Assembly (NCBI RefSeq): GCF_003337715.1
Contig: NZ_QPIX01000011.1
Location: 87,476-151,475 of the forward strand
Source of the DNA: Ciceribacter lividus
GTDB taxonomy: Bacteria > Pseudomonadota > Alphaproteobacteria > Rhizobiales > Rhizobiaceae
DNA length: 64,000 nt
Direction: 5' to 3'
Shown: positions 34,633 to 45,763 of the stretch, piece by piece
Position numbering within the stretch: the stretch's first letter is position 1
Layout: the number at the start of each line of letters is the position of its first letter
The notes under the pieces: generated by a model
What the model saw: only the letters and a program-made list of their open reading frames with translations
Told to the model about the DNA's origin: nothing
Database searches by the model: none
Position numbers and translations under genes: made by a program

Positions 34633-35439
34633 ATGACCTCCGTCTTCAAACTCACCCGCGGCAATTCGCCCGTCATTCTCGCCTTGCCCCATACGGGCAC
34701 CGATGTGCCGCCGGACATCCGGGCACGCCTGAACGATAACGGAAAGCTGCTCGCCGATACCGACTGGCACATCCATGAGCTTTACGCCGACCTCTTGCCG
34801 GACGCGACGACGGTGCGGGCGACTTTCCACCGCTATGTGATCGACGCCAACCGCGATCCTGAAGGGGTGAGCCTCTATCCCGGTCAGAACACCACCGGCC
34901 TCGTGCCCGAGACGGATTTCGACGGCAATCCGATCTGGAGGGACGGCGAGGCCCCGACCGAGGCGGATGTTGCGCAGAGGCTCGCCGCCTTCCACGCTCC
35001 CTATCACGCCGCGCTCGCCGCCGAGATCAAACGGGTGCAGGCGCTTCACGGCATTGCGGTGGTCTACGACTGCCATTCGATCCGCTCGCATATCCCCTTC
35101 CTCTTCGAGGGCAGGCTTCCGGATTTCAACATCGGTACCGATATGGGCCGGACCTGCGATCCACGCATACAGGCCGCCGCGGCAGACATCTCCGCCAGCG
35201 CCGAGAGCTACACCCATGTCGTCAACGGCCGCTTCAAGGGCGGCTGGACGACCCGCCATTACGGCCGGCCGGAGACGGGCGTGCACGCGATCCAGATGGA
35301 ACTCGCGCAGATCACTCATCTCGCCTCCGAGGCACCGCCGTTTGCCTATGACGAAGAGAAGGCCGAGCGGCTGCGCGCATATTTGAAAAAAATCCTGACG
35401 GATGTAGAGGAAGTCGCACTGCAACTTCCGCTATCGTGA
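34633..35439 (+). CDS. hutG: N-formylglutamate deformylase
   Basis: 268-residue N-formylglutamate amidohydrolase. It catalyses the last step, giving glutamate and formate. Features include the early LPHTGTDVPPDI with a likely metal-binding His, DTDWHIHELYADLLP, the metal/substrate region VYDCHSIRSHIPFLFEG and the late GWTTRHYGRPETGVHAIQME. Member of the hut operon after the inverted-repeat element. Confidence 0.92.
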   Translation: MTSVFKLTRGNSPVILALPHTGTDVPPDIRARLNDNGKLLADTDWHIHELYADLLPDATTVRATFHRYVIDANRDPEGVSLYPGQNTTGLVPETDFDGNPIWRDGEAPTEADVAQRLAAFHAPYHAALAAEIKRVQALHGIAVVYDCHSIRSHIPFLFEGRLPDFNIGTDMGRTCDPRIQAAAADISASAESYTHVVNGRFKGGWTTRHYGRPETGVHAIQMELAQITHLASEAPPFAYDEEKAERLRAYLKKILTDVEEVALQLPLS

Positions 35440-35446
35440 GGATCCC

Positions 35447-35929
35447 GTGAAAACTATCGCTGTTGCTGCTTACACAATTTACTATCTAGCTTTTTTCGCG
35501 GCCAATACCTTTGCCGTTTTGATAGATGCGGTCTCCCGCGATGGATGCACGAAATGCTACGTCGATTCAGACGCTCAGCGTTGGAAAATAGCGTTCAGTG
35601 CAGTTGTATGGCTCGCCCCGGCTCTTCTGCTGCTGTCGAAGGCTGTTTTCAAGATGGTCAGAAGCCATGTTTCTTCTTCTCGCCAAGTCCTTCCGCGGGC
35701 AGCGTTACTGATCTCCGGCCTCCTAATCTATGCGAGTTGCATGACCGGCTCCATCGCTTCGGCGTTGCGCTGCGGGTACGATTGCTTTCCGCCACATCCT
35801 CTAAGTCAGGTCTACAGCGGCGTTTCAACCGCGTTGTTTTTCGTCGGTCTGTTCGCCGGCCTCTATAGCTTCGTGTGGCTTCAAACTCAAAAACAGCAGG
35901 CATTGCCCAGCAACTATGTGCGGTTTTAA
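35447..35929 (+). CDS. Small four-helix membrane protein inserted in the hut operon
   Basis: 160 residues (GTG start) with four hydrophobic segments at about 5-27, 48-68, 83-103 and 123-145. Five Cys (in CTKCYV, SCMTGS and ALRCGYDCF) lie mostly between helices. Base composition is lower in GC than hutG and hutU on both sides. No family recognised. It starts 7 bp after hutG and ends 21 bp before hutU, so it is read with the operon, but histidine catabolism needs no such step; an acquired passenger gene seems likely. Confidence 0.65.
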   Translation: MKTIAVAAYTIYYLAFFAANTFAVLIDAVSRDGCTKCYVDSDAQRWKIAFSAVVWLAPALLLLSKAVFKMVRSHVSSSRQVLPRAALLISGLLIYASCMTGSIASALRCGYDCFPPHPLSQVYSGVSTALFFVGLFAGLYSFVWLQTQKQQALPSNYVRF

Positions 35930-35950
35930 ACAACAGAACAGGACGTCTTC

Positions 35951-37624
<1,674 letters not shown>

Positions 37625-37645
37625 ACGAGAGGCGGCGAGCGGCGC

Positions 37646-39286
37646 TCAGACGGGAAGCGGAACCGGCGACTGCGAAAACACCTCGGGGCTGAGGAAGGCC
37701 GGCGTTGCCGCCTTGAACACCCGCGGCGCCGTTGGCGTCAGTGCCGGTGCGATCCGCAGGATGAGGGCACGGGCCTTCTCGGCATAGCGCCGACCGCTGT
37801 CTTCTGCCGATGGCAGGGCGACGAGGGGTTCGAGCACGGCCGCTGCGTCGTTGAAGCGCTTCTCGGCGACGAGCGCGACGCCCCATTTGTACCGCGCCTC
37901 GCGATGACCCGGCGCCGTCCGGCAGATGTCGTGGAAGGCTTCGGCCGCTTCGCCGTTGCGCCCCGTTGCGAGCAGCACGTCGCCGAGGCGCACGAGCACC
38001 GGCGCCGGATCGGCAAGCCGTGGCACGAGGGAGCGGTAGGACGCCTCCGCCGCCGCGAGGTCACCCTTCTCGAACATCAGGTTGGCGAGCCCGAACTCCG
38101 CTCCGCGATGGGCCGGCGCCGATTGCAGGATCTGCCGGAAGCCGATCTCCGCATCGGCCTTCTTTCCCGTGTGATAATGATCGAGCGACATTTCGTAGAC
38201 ATGGCGGATGCTGCGCGGGTTGAGCACGCCGCCGAGATTGCGGCCGTCTCGGGTGCGAAAGAGCGTGCAACTGATCGGTCGTTCCTCGACGCCGAACATG
38301 TACTTGTAGGGCTCGTTGCCGCGCAGGAAATCGTAGAAACGGAAACCCTCACCGATCGCCCGACGGATACAGGTGCCATGGAGCACAAGGCCCGGCGATG
38401 GCAGCTTCCACTCTTCGTCCCGACCCGTGATGTAGAAGAGCACGGTCTTCTTCTGCCGGTCGATGATGTTTGCGAGTGCGCCGAGCGGGCGATCCTCGTG
38501 CCAGAGCACCGGGACGTCGAGATTGCCGTCGGCGAAACAGTCCATCAGCATTTCGCGCGAGGCCCTGATCAATCGCTCCGTCATCTCGGCACCCTTCTGG
38601 GGCTGCCAGCGGATGCGCCAGAAATCGAAGAGGATGTCGAGATCGCGGTCGATCGTCTCAGGGGTCGCCCAGGTGATGCGATAGGCCGGATCGTCTTCCA
38701 CCTTGCGCAGGAAGCGCCGCAGCTTTTGCCGGCTCTGCGCACTCATGTGCTGTTCGAGGTAGGTTTCCCATGTCTCGGGCAGAGTGATGACCGGGCAGAT
38801 GCAGTTGTCGATGTTGTGCGGGCTCGAGCGTTTGCTGTCGCGGAACATCACCTCCGGTCCCTGCAGCGCCTTGATCAGGGCGATCCGGCGGGAAGGCGGG
38901 CCGCCGAAATAGTCGAACTTGATCTCCGTCCAGTTCTGCCCCTTCAGATAGGCCGCAAAGCCCGCGACCGCCCGGTCCTCGAAGGCCGGTTCGGCGATGA
39001 AGCCGGTATAGTCGGCGGCATAATTGCCCGCCATGATGATCTCATCGTAGAAGAACCCGTCCTTGTCGCGGCGCGTCTGCAGGCGAAGCGGAAAGAAGGC
39101 GACATAGGGGGCGTCGACGCCTTCCCGGAGCGCCAGGATGAACCAGCGGCGGCGACGTCCGAGATAACGGTTGAGCCAGACCCAGGAGATGAAATGCTGG
39201 GCATGGGGATCGGCCTCGAAAACCCCTTCCCATTGCGGGCGAACGGCCTCGAAGGCCTGTGGCGTATCTATGACGTCGATCAGCAT
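37646..39286 (-). CDS. GNAT-type acyltransferase (CelD/BcsL-like) fused to TPR repeats
   Basis: 546 residues. Residues 1-345 resemble the GNAT_6 (CelD/BioF2-like) family: start MLIDVIDTPQAFEAVRPQWE, central RQKLRRFLRKVEDD and DFWRIRWQ, and the acceptor-side FRFYDFLRGNEPYKYMFG. Residues about 375-500 form at least three TPR-type helical pairs (EIGFRQILQSAPAHRGAEFG, AAEASYRSLVPRLADPAPVL, AAEAFHDICRTAPGHREARY). A soluble protein, encoded last in the minus-strand T1SS gene series. It may modify exported proteins or surface glycans; no substrate is visible. Confidence 0.8.
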   Translation of the reverse strand: MLIDVIDTPQAFEAVRPQWEGVFEADPHAQHFISWVWLNRYLGRRRRWFILALREGVDAPYVAFFPLRLQTRRDKDGFFYDEIIMAGNYAADYTGFIAEPAFEDRAVAGFAAYLKGQNWTEIKFDYFGGPPSRRIALIKALQGPEVMFRDSKRSSPHNIDNCICPVITLPETWETYLEQHMSAQSRQKLRRFLRKVEDDPAYRITWATPETIDRDLDILFDFWRIRWQPQKGAEMTERLIRASREMLMDCFADGNLDVPVLWHEDRPLGALANIIDRQKKTVLFYITGRDEEWKLPSPGLVLHGTCIRRAIGEGFRFYDFLRGNEPYKYMFGVEERPISCTLFRTRDGRNLGGVLNPRSIRHVYEMSLDHYHTGKKADAEIGFRQILQSAPAHRGAEFGLANLMFEKGDLAAAEASYRSLVPRLADPAPVLVRLGDVLLATGRNGEAAEAFHDICRTAPGHREARYKWGVALVAEKRFNDAAAVLEPLVALPSAEDSGRRYAEKARALILRIAPALTPTAPRVFKAATPAFLSPEVFSQSPVPLPV

Positions 39287-39409
39287 GGCACTTCATCCTT
39301 CCCGTGACGCGTTACAAGGATCGGAGGAACAAAGGTTCGAAGGGACTAGACGCCGGGCAAGGCGCGGTGGAGGCGGGATACGACGTCGGGGGCAGAGAGC
39401 ACCGGCCAT

Positions 39410-39901
39410 TTACAATTCTCCCCGCAGGCGTGGGCTCGCATGGATGAAGGTCCAGAGCGCCTTGCTGATCTCGGCGATCTCGGCGATCGACCGCTCGAGC
39501 TGGCGCAGTTCCCGTGCGTCCATCTGCTCGACCTTGCCGTATCGGATCTCGCTGTCGGTCTCGACGAGGCGCATCAGCTGGGTGCTGGAGATGTCGCCGC
39601 GCTCATCGAAGGAATAGATGCTGTGGTTGTATTTGTTGCGCACCTTCGCCTCCCTCTTCAGCCGCGCCATCAGAGCGAGGACGATCTCCCGTTCGGCAGG
39701 TGGCGTGGCTGCGCGCTTGGCAAGCCGCTCCACGAGGTCGATGCGGGCACGGGTGGTGTTGAGCGTCAGGAACACCACGACGGCCGTCTCCTTGTCCACC
39801 GCCAGCATGTGGGCGATGATGTAGATCAGCAGGCTCTCGGTATTCGTCCAGACATAGTTGAGCCGCCCTACTCTCAGCAGGACATCGGTCATACTGCCCA
39901 T
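39410..39901 (-). CDS. Unrecognised 163-residue protein of the type I secretion locus
   Basis: Mostly helical soluble protein: NYVWTNTESLLIYIIAHML and EREIVLALMARLKREAKVRN. The segment RNKYNHSIYSFDERGDIS recalls HEPN-like RNxxNH/RNKYxH motifs, but that is a loose resemblance. It starts 22 bp after the HlyD-type adaptor stop, on the same strand, so it is likely cotranscribed. GGGAGGG lies 3-9 bases before the ATG. Function unknown. Confidence 0.65.
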   Translation of the reverse strand: MGSMTDVLLRVGRLNYVWTNTESLLIYIIAHMLAVDKETAVVVFLTLNTTRARIDLVERLAKRAATPPAEREIVLALMARLKREAKVRNKYNHSIYSFDERGDISSTQLMRLVETDSEIRYGKVEQMDARELRQLERSIAEIAEISKALWTFIHASPRLRGEL

Positions 39902-39923
39902 GGTGCCCTCCCTGTCATCGGCC

Positions 39924-41273
39924 TCAGCGCTCCTTGAACGCCCGTGACATGCTGTCGGTGATCGGCTTGGTGATGTACTCGAAAAAGGTCCTCTCCGAGG
40001 TCTGGATCAACACGTCGGCCGGCATGCCTGGAACGGGATGAAAATCGTGCGCACGCGCCATCTCCGCCTCGGAGAGCGCGACGCGCACGATGTAGACGTC
40101 GCGTGGAGCCGCGATCGAGCCTTCGTCGATCGAGTCCGCTGAAACGTAGAAGACCTTACCGTCGAGCACCGGCGTCGTTCGGCGGTTGAGGGCCGAAAGG
40201 CGGATGGCCGCGGTCTGGCCTTCACGCACCTGGTCGATCGAGGTTCGCAGCACCTGTGCCTCGATGATCAGCGGCACCCCGGCCGGCAGGATCTCCATGA
40301 TCGGCTTGCCGGTGGTGATGACGCCGCCGGCGGTGTGGTAGTAGGAGCGCACGACCGTACCTGTGACCGGCGACCGGATGACGGTGCGTTCGAGAACGCC
40401 CGCCACCTCGTGCATCTGTTCGCGAATGCTGTCGAGATCGGATGCGGCAGTTTCGAGCGCGTCGAGCGCGGCCTGCTTGTTCGCATTGACCGCGATGACC
40501 GCCTCTTGCCGGAACCGCGCGATCTGCGCTTCGCTTTCGTTCATCTCCCCCTGCAGGCGGGAGATGTCGCCCATGGCGTCGGCAATCGCGCGTTCGATCG
40601 CCAGCAGGTCCATCTTGCGCATGTATCCGACATTGACGAGCCTGGCCTTGGAATCGCGCTCTTCCTCCAACAGGGCGAGCTGCCGCTCGAAAGCCCGCCT
40701 CTGCCCCTCATAGCCCGTGAAGCGGAATTCCAGCGACTTGATGTTCTTCTCGATGAGGTTGAGTTGCTCTTCGAGCTTCACTTGCTTGCTGTGGAAGATG
40801 ACGTTCTGGCTCTGGATGATCGTGTTGACGTCGGGGTCGCTCGCCTCGTCCATGACGATCTTCGGAATCTTGAACTGCTTGGCACCTTCCGCCTCGGCCC
40901 TCAGTCGGGCGACCACCGCTTCGAGCCGCAGGCGCTTCAGGTTCACCATGCGTTCGTTGGCGAGAGCCGCGGTCGGATCGAGCGTCAGCAGCACATCCCC
41001 TTCCTTGACGATGTCGCCTTCGTTGACCCGCATCTCCTTGATGATGCCGCCTTCGAGATGCTGGATGATCTTATTGTTGCCGGTGGCGACGAAACTGCCT
41101 TGCGCGATGATCGCGGAAGCAAGGGGCGCCGTCGCCGCCCAGAGCCCGAAGCCGCCGAAGGTGCTCAGCAGCACGCCGAGCCCGACCACGGTGTGAAGGC
41201 GGATCGAGCGCGGCACCTCGCTGTACCACTCGACCTGACCGGAACCATCCCTGGTTTTGATATCGCGTGTCAT
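39924..41273 (-). CDS. HlyD-family type I secretion periplasmic adaptor
   Basis: 449 residues. One transmembrane helix near 28-50, then a lipoyl-like half-domain (GNNKIIQHLEGGIIKEMRVNEGD), a coiled coil of about 180 residues (120-290), the second lipoyl half (VIRSPVTGTVVRSYYHTAGG) and a beta-barrel end. PrsE-like. The stop codon of the upstream ABC exporter is 3 bp from its start. It should link the ABC exporter to a TolC-type outer-membrane protein, which is not in this window. Confidence 0.92.
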   Translation of the reverse strand: MTRDIKTRDGSGQVEWYSEVPRSIRLHTVVGLGVLLSTFGGFGLWAATAPLASAIIAQGSFVATGNNKIIQHLEGGIIKEMRVNEGDIVKEGDVLLTLDPTAALANERMVNLKRLRLEAVVARLRAEAEGAKQFKIPKIVMDEASDPDVNTIIQSQNVIFHSKQVKLEEQLNLIEKNIKSLEFRFTGYEGQRRAFERQLALLEEERDSKARLVNVGYMRKMDLLAIERAIADAMGDISRLQGEMNESEAQIARFRQEAVIAVNANKQAALDALETAASDLDSIREQMHEVAGVLERTVIRSPVTGTVVRSYYHTAGGVITTGKPIMEILPAGVPLIIEAQVLRTSIDQVREGQTAAIRLSALNRRTTPVLDGKVFYVSADSIDEGSIAAPRDVYIVRVALSEAEMARAHDFHPVPGMPADVLIQTSERTFFEYITKPITDSMSRAFKER

Positions 41274-41276
41274 GGC

Positions 41277-43586
41277 TCACCTGCCCTCGATGGTCTTTTG
41301 TCCGGCATCGCCGCCGTTGTTCTTCGACAGTGCGTTCAGCACGTCGACACGCTCGCCGAACATCGCCACCGTGCCATCCTTCAGCACCAGTATCTTGTCG
41401 ACGGCCTGAAGGAGCGACGGGCGCTGCGTGATCGTGACGGTGGTGATCCCCTGTTTCTTCGCATGCAGCAGGGCCTTGGCGAGGGCGGCCTCGCCCTGGG
41501 TGTCGAGATTGGAGTTCGGCTCGTCGAGAACGACGAACTTCGGATTGCCGAAGAAGGCGCGAGCCAGCGCAATGCGTTGCTTCTGCCCGCCGGAAAGCGG
41601 CGCACCGTCGGCGGCGACCACCGTCTCGTAGCCCTGCGGAAAGGTTGCGATCAGCTCGTGCACGTCGGCGAGCACCGCCGCCTCGTAGATCTGGCGATCA
41701 TCGACGTCGTCACGCATGCGGCTGATATTTGCCTTGATCGTGCCGGGGAAGAGCTGCACGTCCTGCGGCAGGTAGCCGATGCTCTCGCCGAACTGCCGCT
41801 GGTCCCAGTTGCGGAGATCCATGAGGTCGAGCCGCACATTGCCCGAGGTCGGCAGGATCGAGCCGACGAGCATCTTGCCGAGCGTCGTCTTGCCGGAACC
41901 GGAATTGCCGATGATGGCGAGCGCCTCGCCCTTCTTGAGAGAAAAGGAGATGCCGTTCAGGATCACCTTCTTCTGCGGCGGCGGCACGAAAAGCACGCGC
42001 TCGACGTCGAGGCGACCCTCGGGGTTCGGCAGCCGCAGCCGCGGGAAATTGAGCGGCGAGCTGACGAGCAGCTGCTTGATGCGGCCATAGGCGGCGGCCG
42101 ACTTGTTGAACTGGTTCCAGCCCTCGATCGCCCCTTCGATCGGCGCGAGCGCACGCCCGGAAATGATGGAGGCGGCGATCACCATACCGCCGGTCAGTTC
42201 ACCGGAGAGCGACAAATGCGCACCCCAGCCGAGGAGAGTGATCTGCGTCATCATGCGGCAGGCCTTGGAAAGCCCGGCGAAGACGATGTTCCGGTCCTGC
42301 GCGGCGACGTGGGATTTCAAGGAGCCCGCGGTTTCCTGCCCCCACATTCTCACCGCCTCCGGGATCATCGCGAGCGCATTGATGATCTGCGAATTGCGCG
42401 ACATCGAATCGAGGTGGAAATTGGCGCGGCCGAGATAGCCGTTTGCCTCCGCGAAGTGGCGGGCCGTGAATTTCTGGTTGAGGTAGGCGATCACGAAGAG
42501 CACCGCGCAGCAGGCCAAGATGATCATGCCGAGATGCGGGTGGACGAGATAGACGACCACGACGAAGAGCGGCATCAGCGGTGCGTCGAGAAAGGCGATC
42601 AGCGTGCCCGAGGTCAGGAAGGATCGCAATTGCTGCAGGTCCTGGAGCGTCTGGTAGTCCTTGCCGGTGCCGTGCAGCGAGGCGCGCGCGGCGGCGCTGA
42701 GGATCGGGGAGCCGAGTTGCACCTCGAGCTCGACTGCCGTCCGCATCAGGATGAAACGGCGAATGGTGTCGAGAAAGGCCTGAAGGAGCACCGCCCCGAT
42801 GACCGCGATCGTGAGCATGATGAGCGTGTCCATCGAGCGGCTGGTGAGCACCCGGTCGGAAATCTGGAACAGATAGAGCGGGATCGCGAGCAGCAGCACG
42901 TTGATCGCGACGGTGAAGACCATCACGATCGCCATGTTGCGGCGGATGACGGTGATGGCGCGCGCCAGGCTCGCGGCGAAGTTTGCCGGGCCGCTGCGCT
43001 TGTGGAACCCCTTGTGGCCGTCGCCACCCCCGCCGCCTCCGCCCCCTCCGGTATCGGGCACCTTGCCGTCGCCGCCGCGCCCGGTGGCCGGGCGACGGTC
43101 TTCACTGCGGATCGGCCCGCTGTCGGCATCGATCGTCTTGCCGAACCGGATGTCCGGCTCCTGGCCGACCTTGTCCTCTATGGCTTTCCCCTCGACGTCG
43201 CCCGGATCTGAGTCCGGCATCCGGCCCCGGACGACCTGCTCGTCGCCCTGCGGTTCGGACTCCTGCTCTTCTCCCGGCGGCGTCACTCCCGGCAGGCGAG
43301 CCGCCGTGACATTCGCCTCCGCCGGGGCAGAACCTTCGCTTTCAGGGTCGGCGGGGCGACCGGCAACGCCTGACGCCGGTCCACCCCGCCCTGAGACGGC
43401 AGTCGCTTGCCGGGCCGGCACGGCCGTACCGTCTGCCAGCGTTCTCAGCGTTTCGACCGCCTCCTCGATCGCCGAAATACAGGCGTCGGTGAGTGCATTT
43501 TCTTCATGGGCGGCGGTGATGTCCCGGGGGATGCCCGGCGCGATCAGCCTGCTCCCGGCCAAGGTGTTCTTCGATATGTGGTTCAT
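41277..43586 (-). CDS. Type I secretion ABC exporter (PrtD-like) with long disordered N-terminus
   Basis: 769 residues. The first about 205 residues are Pro-, Gly- and acid-rich, predicted disordered, and end in a run of nine glycines (180-188). Then six helices from about residue 213, and an ATPase domain with Walker A GNSGSGKTT, Q-loop GYLPQDVQLFPG, signature LSGGQKQRIALARA, Walker B FVVLDEPNSNLD and H-loop-like TITQRPSLL. No C39 peptidase domain, so cargo is probably not cleaved at a double-Gly leader. Typical PrtD/PrsD exporters are near 570 residues; the extension is the odd feature. ATG at 43586 chosen. Confidence 0.9.
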   Translation of the reverse strand: MNHISKNTLAGSRLIAPGIPRDITAAHEENALTDACISAIEEAVETLRTLADGTAVPARQATAVSGRGGPASGVAGRPADPESEGSAPAEANVTAARLPGVTPPGEEQESEPQGDEQVVRGRMPDSDPGDVEGKAIEDKVGQEPDIRFGKTIDADSGPIRSEDRRPATGRGGDGKVPDTGGGGGGGGGDGHKGFHKRSGPANFAASLARAITVIRRNMAIVMVFTVAINVLLLAIPLYLFQISDRVLTSRSMDTLIMLTIAVIGAVLLQAFLDTIRRFILMRTAVELEVQLGSPILSAAARASLHGTGKDYQTLQDLQQLRSFLTSGTLIAFLDAPLMPLFVVVVYLVHPHLGMIILACCAVLFVIAYLNQKFTARHFAEANGYLGRANFHLDSMSRNSQIINALAMIPEAVRMWGQETAGSLKSHVAAQDRNIVFAGLSKACRMMTQITLLGWGAHLSLSGELTGGMVIAASIISGRALAPIEGAIEGWNQFNKSAAAYGRIKQLLVSSPLNFPRLRLPNPEGRLDVERVLFVPPPQKKVILNGISFSLKKGEALAIIGNSGSGKTTLGKMLVGSILPTSGNVRLDLMDLRNWDQRQFGESIGYLPQDVQLFPGTIKANISRMRDDVDDRQIYEAAVLADVHELIATFPQGYETVVAADGAPLSGGQKQRIALARAFFGNPKFVVLDEPNSNLDTQGEAALAKALLHAKKQGITTVTITQRPSLLQAVDKILVLKDGTVAMFGERVDVLNALSKNNGGDAGQKTIEGR

Positions 43587-43607
43587 TTGCTCCCCCTGCC
43601 CTTGCAC

Positions 43608-45632
43608 TCACGCGACCGCCGTCTGCATCACGTCGACGGGGCTCGCGTGCGACCAGGAAAGGTCGTGTCCCGCATTGATCACGCCGTCCACCGCTCCGCC
43701 GTCTCCGCCGGCATCGTCGTCGAGGAAGGCGATCACCTCGTTGGCAAGCCCGTTCTGGACCGGCTGCGGCTTGGTATCGTCGTCCTCGATGATCCCGCCC
43801 TGGATCAGGACGGCGTCGGAATAGAGATTGCCGCCGAGATAGGTCGTGTCGCCGAAGCTGTCGTAGTCGATGATCTCGGCGACGTTGACGACCGCGTTGC
43901 CTCCGGTGTCGATGGTCACCGTCGCGTCCTCGCTTCCTTCAAGCACTTCCTTCGCGACGGCATCGACGTGGTCTGCATCGCCGACCACGTTGACCTGCTT
44001 GATGAACGTCACGTCGAAGAGATTGCCGGTGATGTAGAGAACGTTGAGACCTTCATAGCCCTCGAAATTGGCGTCGTGGGCGAGGTCTTTCGGCATCGCG
44101 GGGTCACGTTCCTCGATCGCCTGGATCGTCTCCGGGATGTAGTCCGGCATGGTCTCGAAGCGGTCGTTGGCGCCGACATTGTGGATGGTCGCCTCGTTCC
44201 AGAGCAGGTTGTCGCCCGACCGGACGTCCGCGCCGCCACTGCCGCTGCCGACCACCCAATCGTTGTCGTAGAGCACGGAGAGCTGGCTGATGATGTTCAT
44301 GTCGAGGACATCGCCACCGACGATCACCAGGTCGTACTGCATGCCGAGGCCGAGAAGCCCGGCGAAATTGATCGCGGAGTTGCCGCCCGTCAGGATGGTC
44401 GTTTCGCAGCCGGTCGTCGTCACCACCATCTGGTCGTTGTCGGTGACGAAGTTGTATTGCTCGATCCACTGCACAAAGCAGACATCGCCTTCGACGACGC
44501 TCACCCGCCACTGGGTCGGAAAGACCGGATCGCCCGAGCTCTCGTCGCTCGCCGTATCCGCGGCGGGATCAACCAGGCTCGAGCGGCCGAATGTCGCGAT
44601 GTTGAAGGCGAGCGTGCCGGCATCTTCGGCCGCACTCTTGCCGAGCGGTCCTTCGGGACCACTGTCCCTGTCGCTGTAGACATAGGCCTGCGTGATCATG
44701 TCGACCTGGTGATAGTCGCCCATTACGGCGCTCACCGGCGCAATGATCCCGGTTGTCGTAACCCCGGCGATGTTGGCGACCATGTTGGCGCCGGCGCCGA
44801 CTTCGAGGCTGTCCTCGGGGCCGCCGGTCTGCGTAGCGCTGTCGCCTTCCGAAACAGGCTCTTTCGGCGGCGCGGCGATACCGCGGTCCGGCAGGAAATC
44901 ATCGAGAACGGGGACCTCTTCGACGACCGCGCCGTTGACGACGGTACCCTCGATCGCATCGCCTGCGGCCACGAAGTCCACCGCATTGCCGATACCGAGC
45001 GAGGTGGTCCCGCTTTCGATGAGATGTTCCTTCAGCGTGTGCGCGTCGTCGGCGATCGCCTGCAAGCCCTCGTAGCTGTCCGTCCGCTCATAGCCGGAGA
45101 ACGGGGTATAGGCCTCCGCCTCGTTCGCATAAGCCGTGACACGCTCGACCACGAAGCGCATGTCGAGCGGAGGGGCTCCCGTGCCCGTCATGTCGAAATA
45201 ATCGTCGTCCTGCAGGAGATTGACCTGGGTGACGTGCGAGATTGCCGAACCCGGACCGATGAAAATCGGCAGAACCTGTGGCGCATCCGGTGCCGGCACG
45301 TCCCAAGGCAGATGGTGCGACGGCATATCTCCTGCGTCCGTGCTTGGAAGGCTCTTGATGGCGAATTGCAGATCGGTGCCGAAGGGAACATGCCGCCCGC
45401 CACCGGCGAGATCCTCGTCGGAAAGCACATGGCGGACGCCGGGGTCGTAGTCCTTCAGCAGAAGTTTCGACGCGAAGTCGGGGTCGAGTGCGGCAAGGTC
45501 GGGCGCGTCGTCGTTCGAACCCGGCGCGACCTGGCCTTCGGTATAGGCGATGCGCATGCGTGCATCCTCGACGGCCGCATCGAAATAGCCGATGAAGTGC
45601 GCGATGATGTCGGAAATCCTTTCGGTGTGCAT
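43608..45632 (-). CDS. Large acidic repeat protein, probable type I secretion cargo
   Basis: 674 residues, strongly acidic, with no Cys-rich or RTX nonapeptide region and no signal peptide. Five to six degenerate repeats pair a GGN-xx-N-xA-xI block with a Q-x-x-V-x-x-D-x-D-x-V block: near 128-146, 278-324, 338-402, 416-460, 472-555 and 576-620 (for example MNIISQLSVLYDNDWV and VTFIKQVNVVGDADHV). The C-terminus ends SWSHASPVDVMQTAVA, a plausible uncleaved secretion signal. The gene is 21 bp upstream of the ABC exporter. I recall rhizobial relatives being labelled only type I secretion protein. Cargo role is inferred from position and composition. Confidence 0.7.
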   Translation of the reverse strand: MHTERISDIIAHFIGYFDAAVEDARMRIAYTEGQVAPGSNDDAPDLAALDPDFASKLLLKDYDPGVRHVLSDEDLAGGGRHVPFGTDLQFAIKSLPSTDAGDMPSHHLPWDVPAPDAPQVLPIFIGPGSAISHVTQVNLLQDDDYFDMTGTGAPPLDMRFVVERVTAYANEAEAYTPFSGYERTDSYEGLQAIADDAHTLKEHLIESGTTSLGIGNAVDFVAAGDAIEGTVVNGAVVEEVPVLDDFLPDRGIAAPPKEPVSEGDSATQTGGPEDSLEVGAGANMVANIAGVTTTGIIAPVSAVMGDYHQVDMITQAYVYSDRDSGPEGPLGKSAAEDAGTLAFNIATFGRSSLVDPAADTASDESSGDPVFPTQWRVSVVEGDVCFVQWIEQYNFVTDNDQMVVTTTGCETTILTGGNSAINFAGLLGLGMQYDLVIVGGDVLDMNIISQLSVLYDNDWVVGSGSGGADVRSGDNLLWNEATIHNVGANDRFETMPDYIPETIQAIEERDPAMPKDLAHDANFEGYEGLNVLYITGNLFDVTFIKQVNVVGDADHVDAVAKEVLEGSEDATVTIDTGGNAVVNVAEIIDYDSFGDTTYLGGNLYSDAVLIQGGIIEDDDTKPQPVQNGLANEVIAFLDDDAGGDGGAVDGVINAGHDLSWSHASPVDVMQTAVA

Positions 45633-45763
45633 TGCCGCCTCCCGTTGATCTTCCGCCCGAAGGAGTGCCGGCTTTCCGGCCCGTTCCTCTCGTTTCGGTG
45701 TCTAACCGCCGAACTGCACCGGCCGCGGCCGGTGCAGCTTTTCTTGGTTGGGGGATTTGGAGA

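Noticed and set aside
39410..39901. HEPN ribonuclease assignment for the 163-aa protein
   Set aside because: Only a loose RNKYNH resemblance to the HEPN RxxxxH motif and no paired nucleotidyltransferase; listed as unknown.
43023..43049. Poly-glycine codon run as a possible sequencing error
   Set aside because: The frame is maintained on both sides with an intact exporter domain, so it is accepted as a genuine linker.
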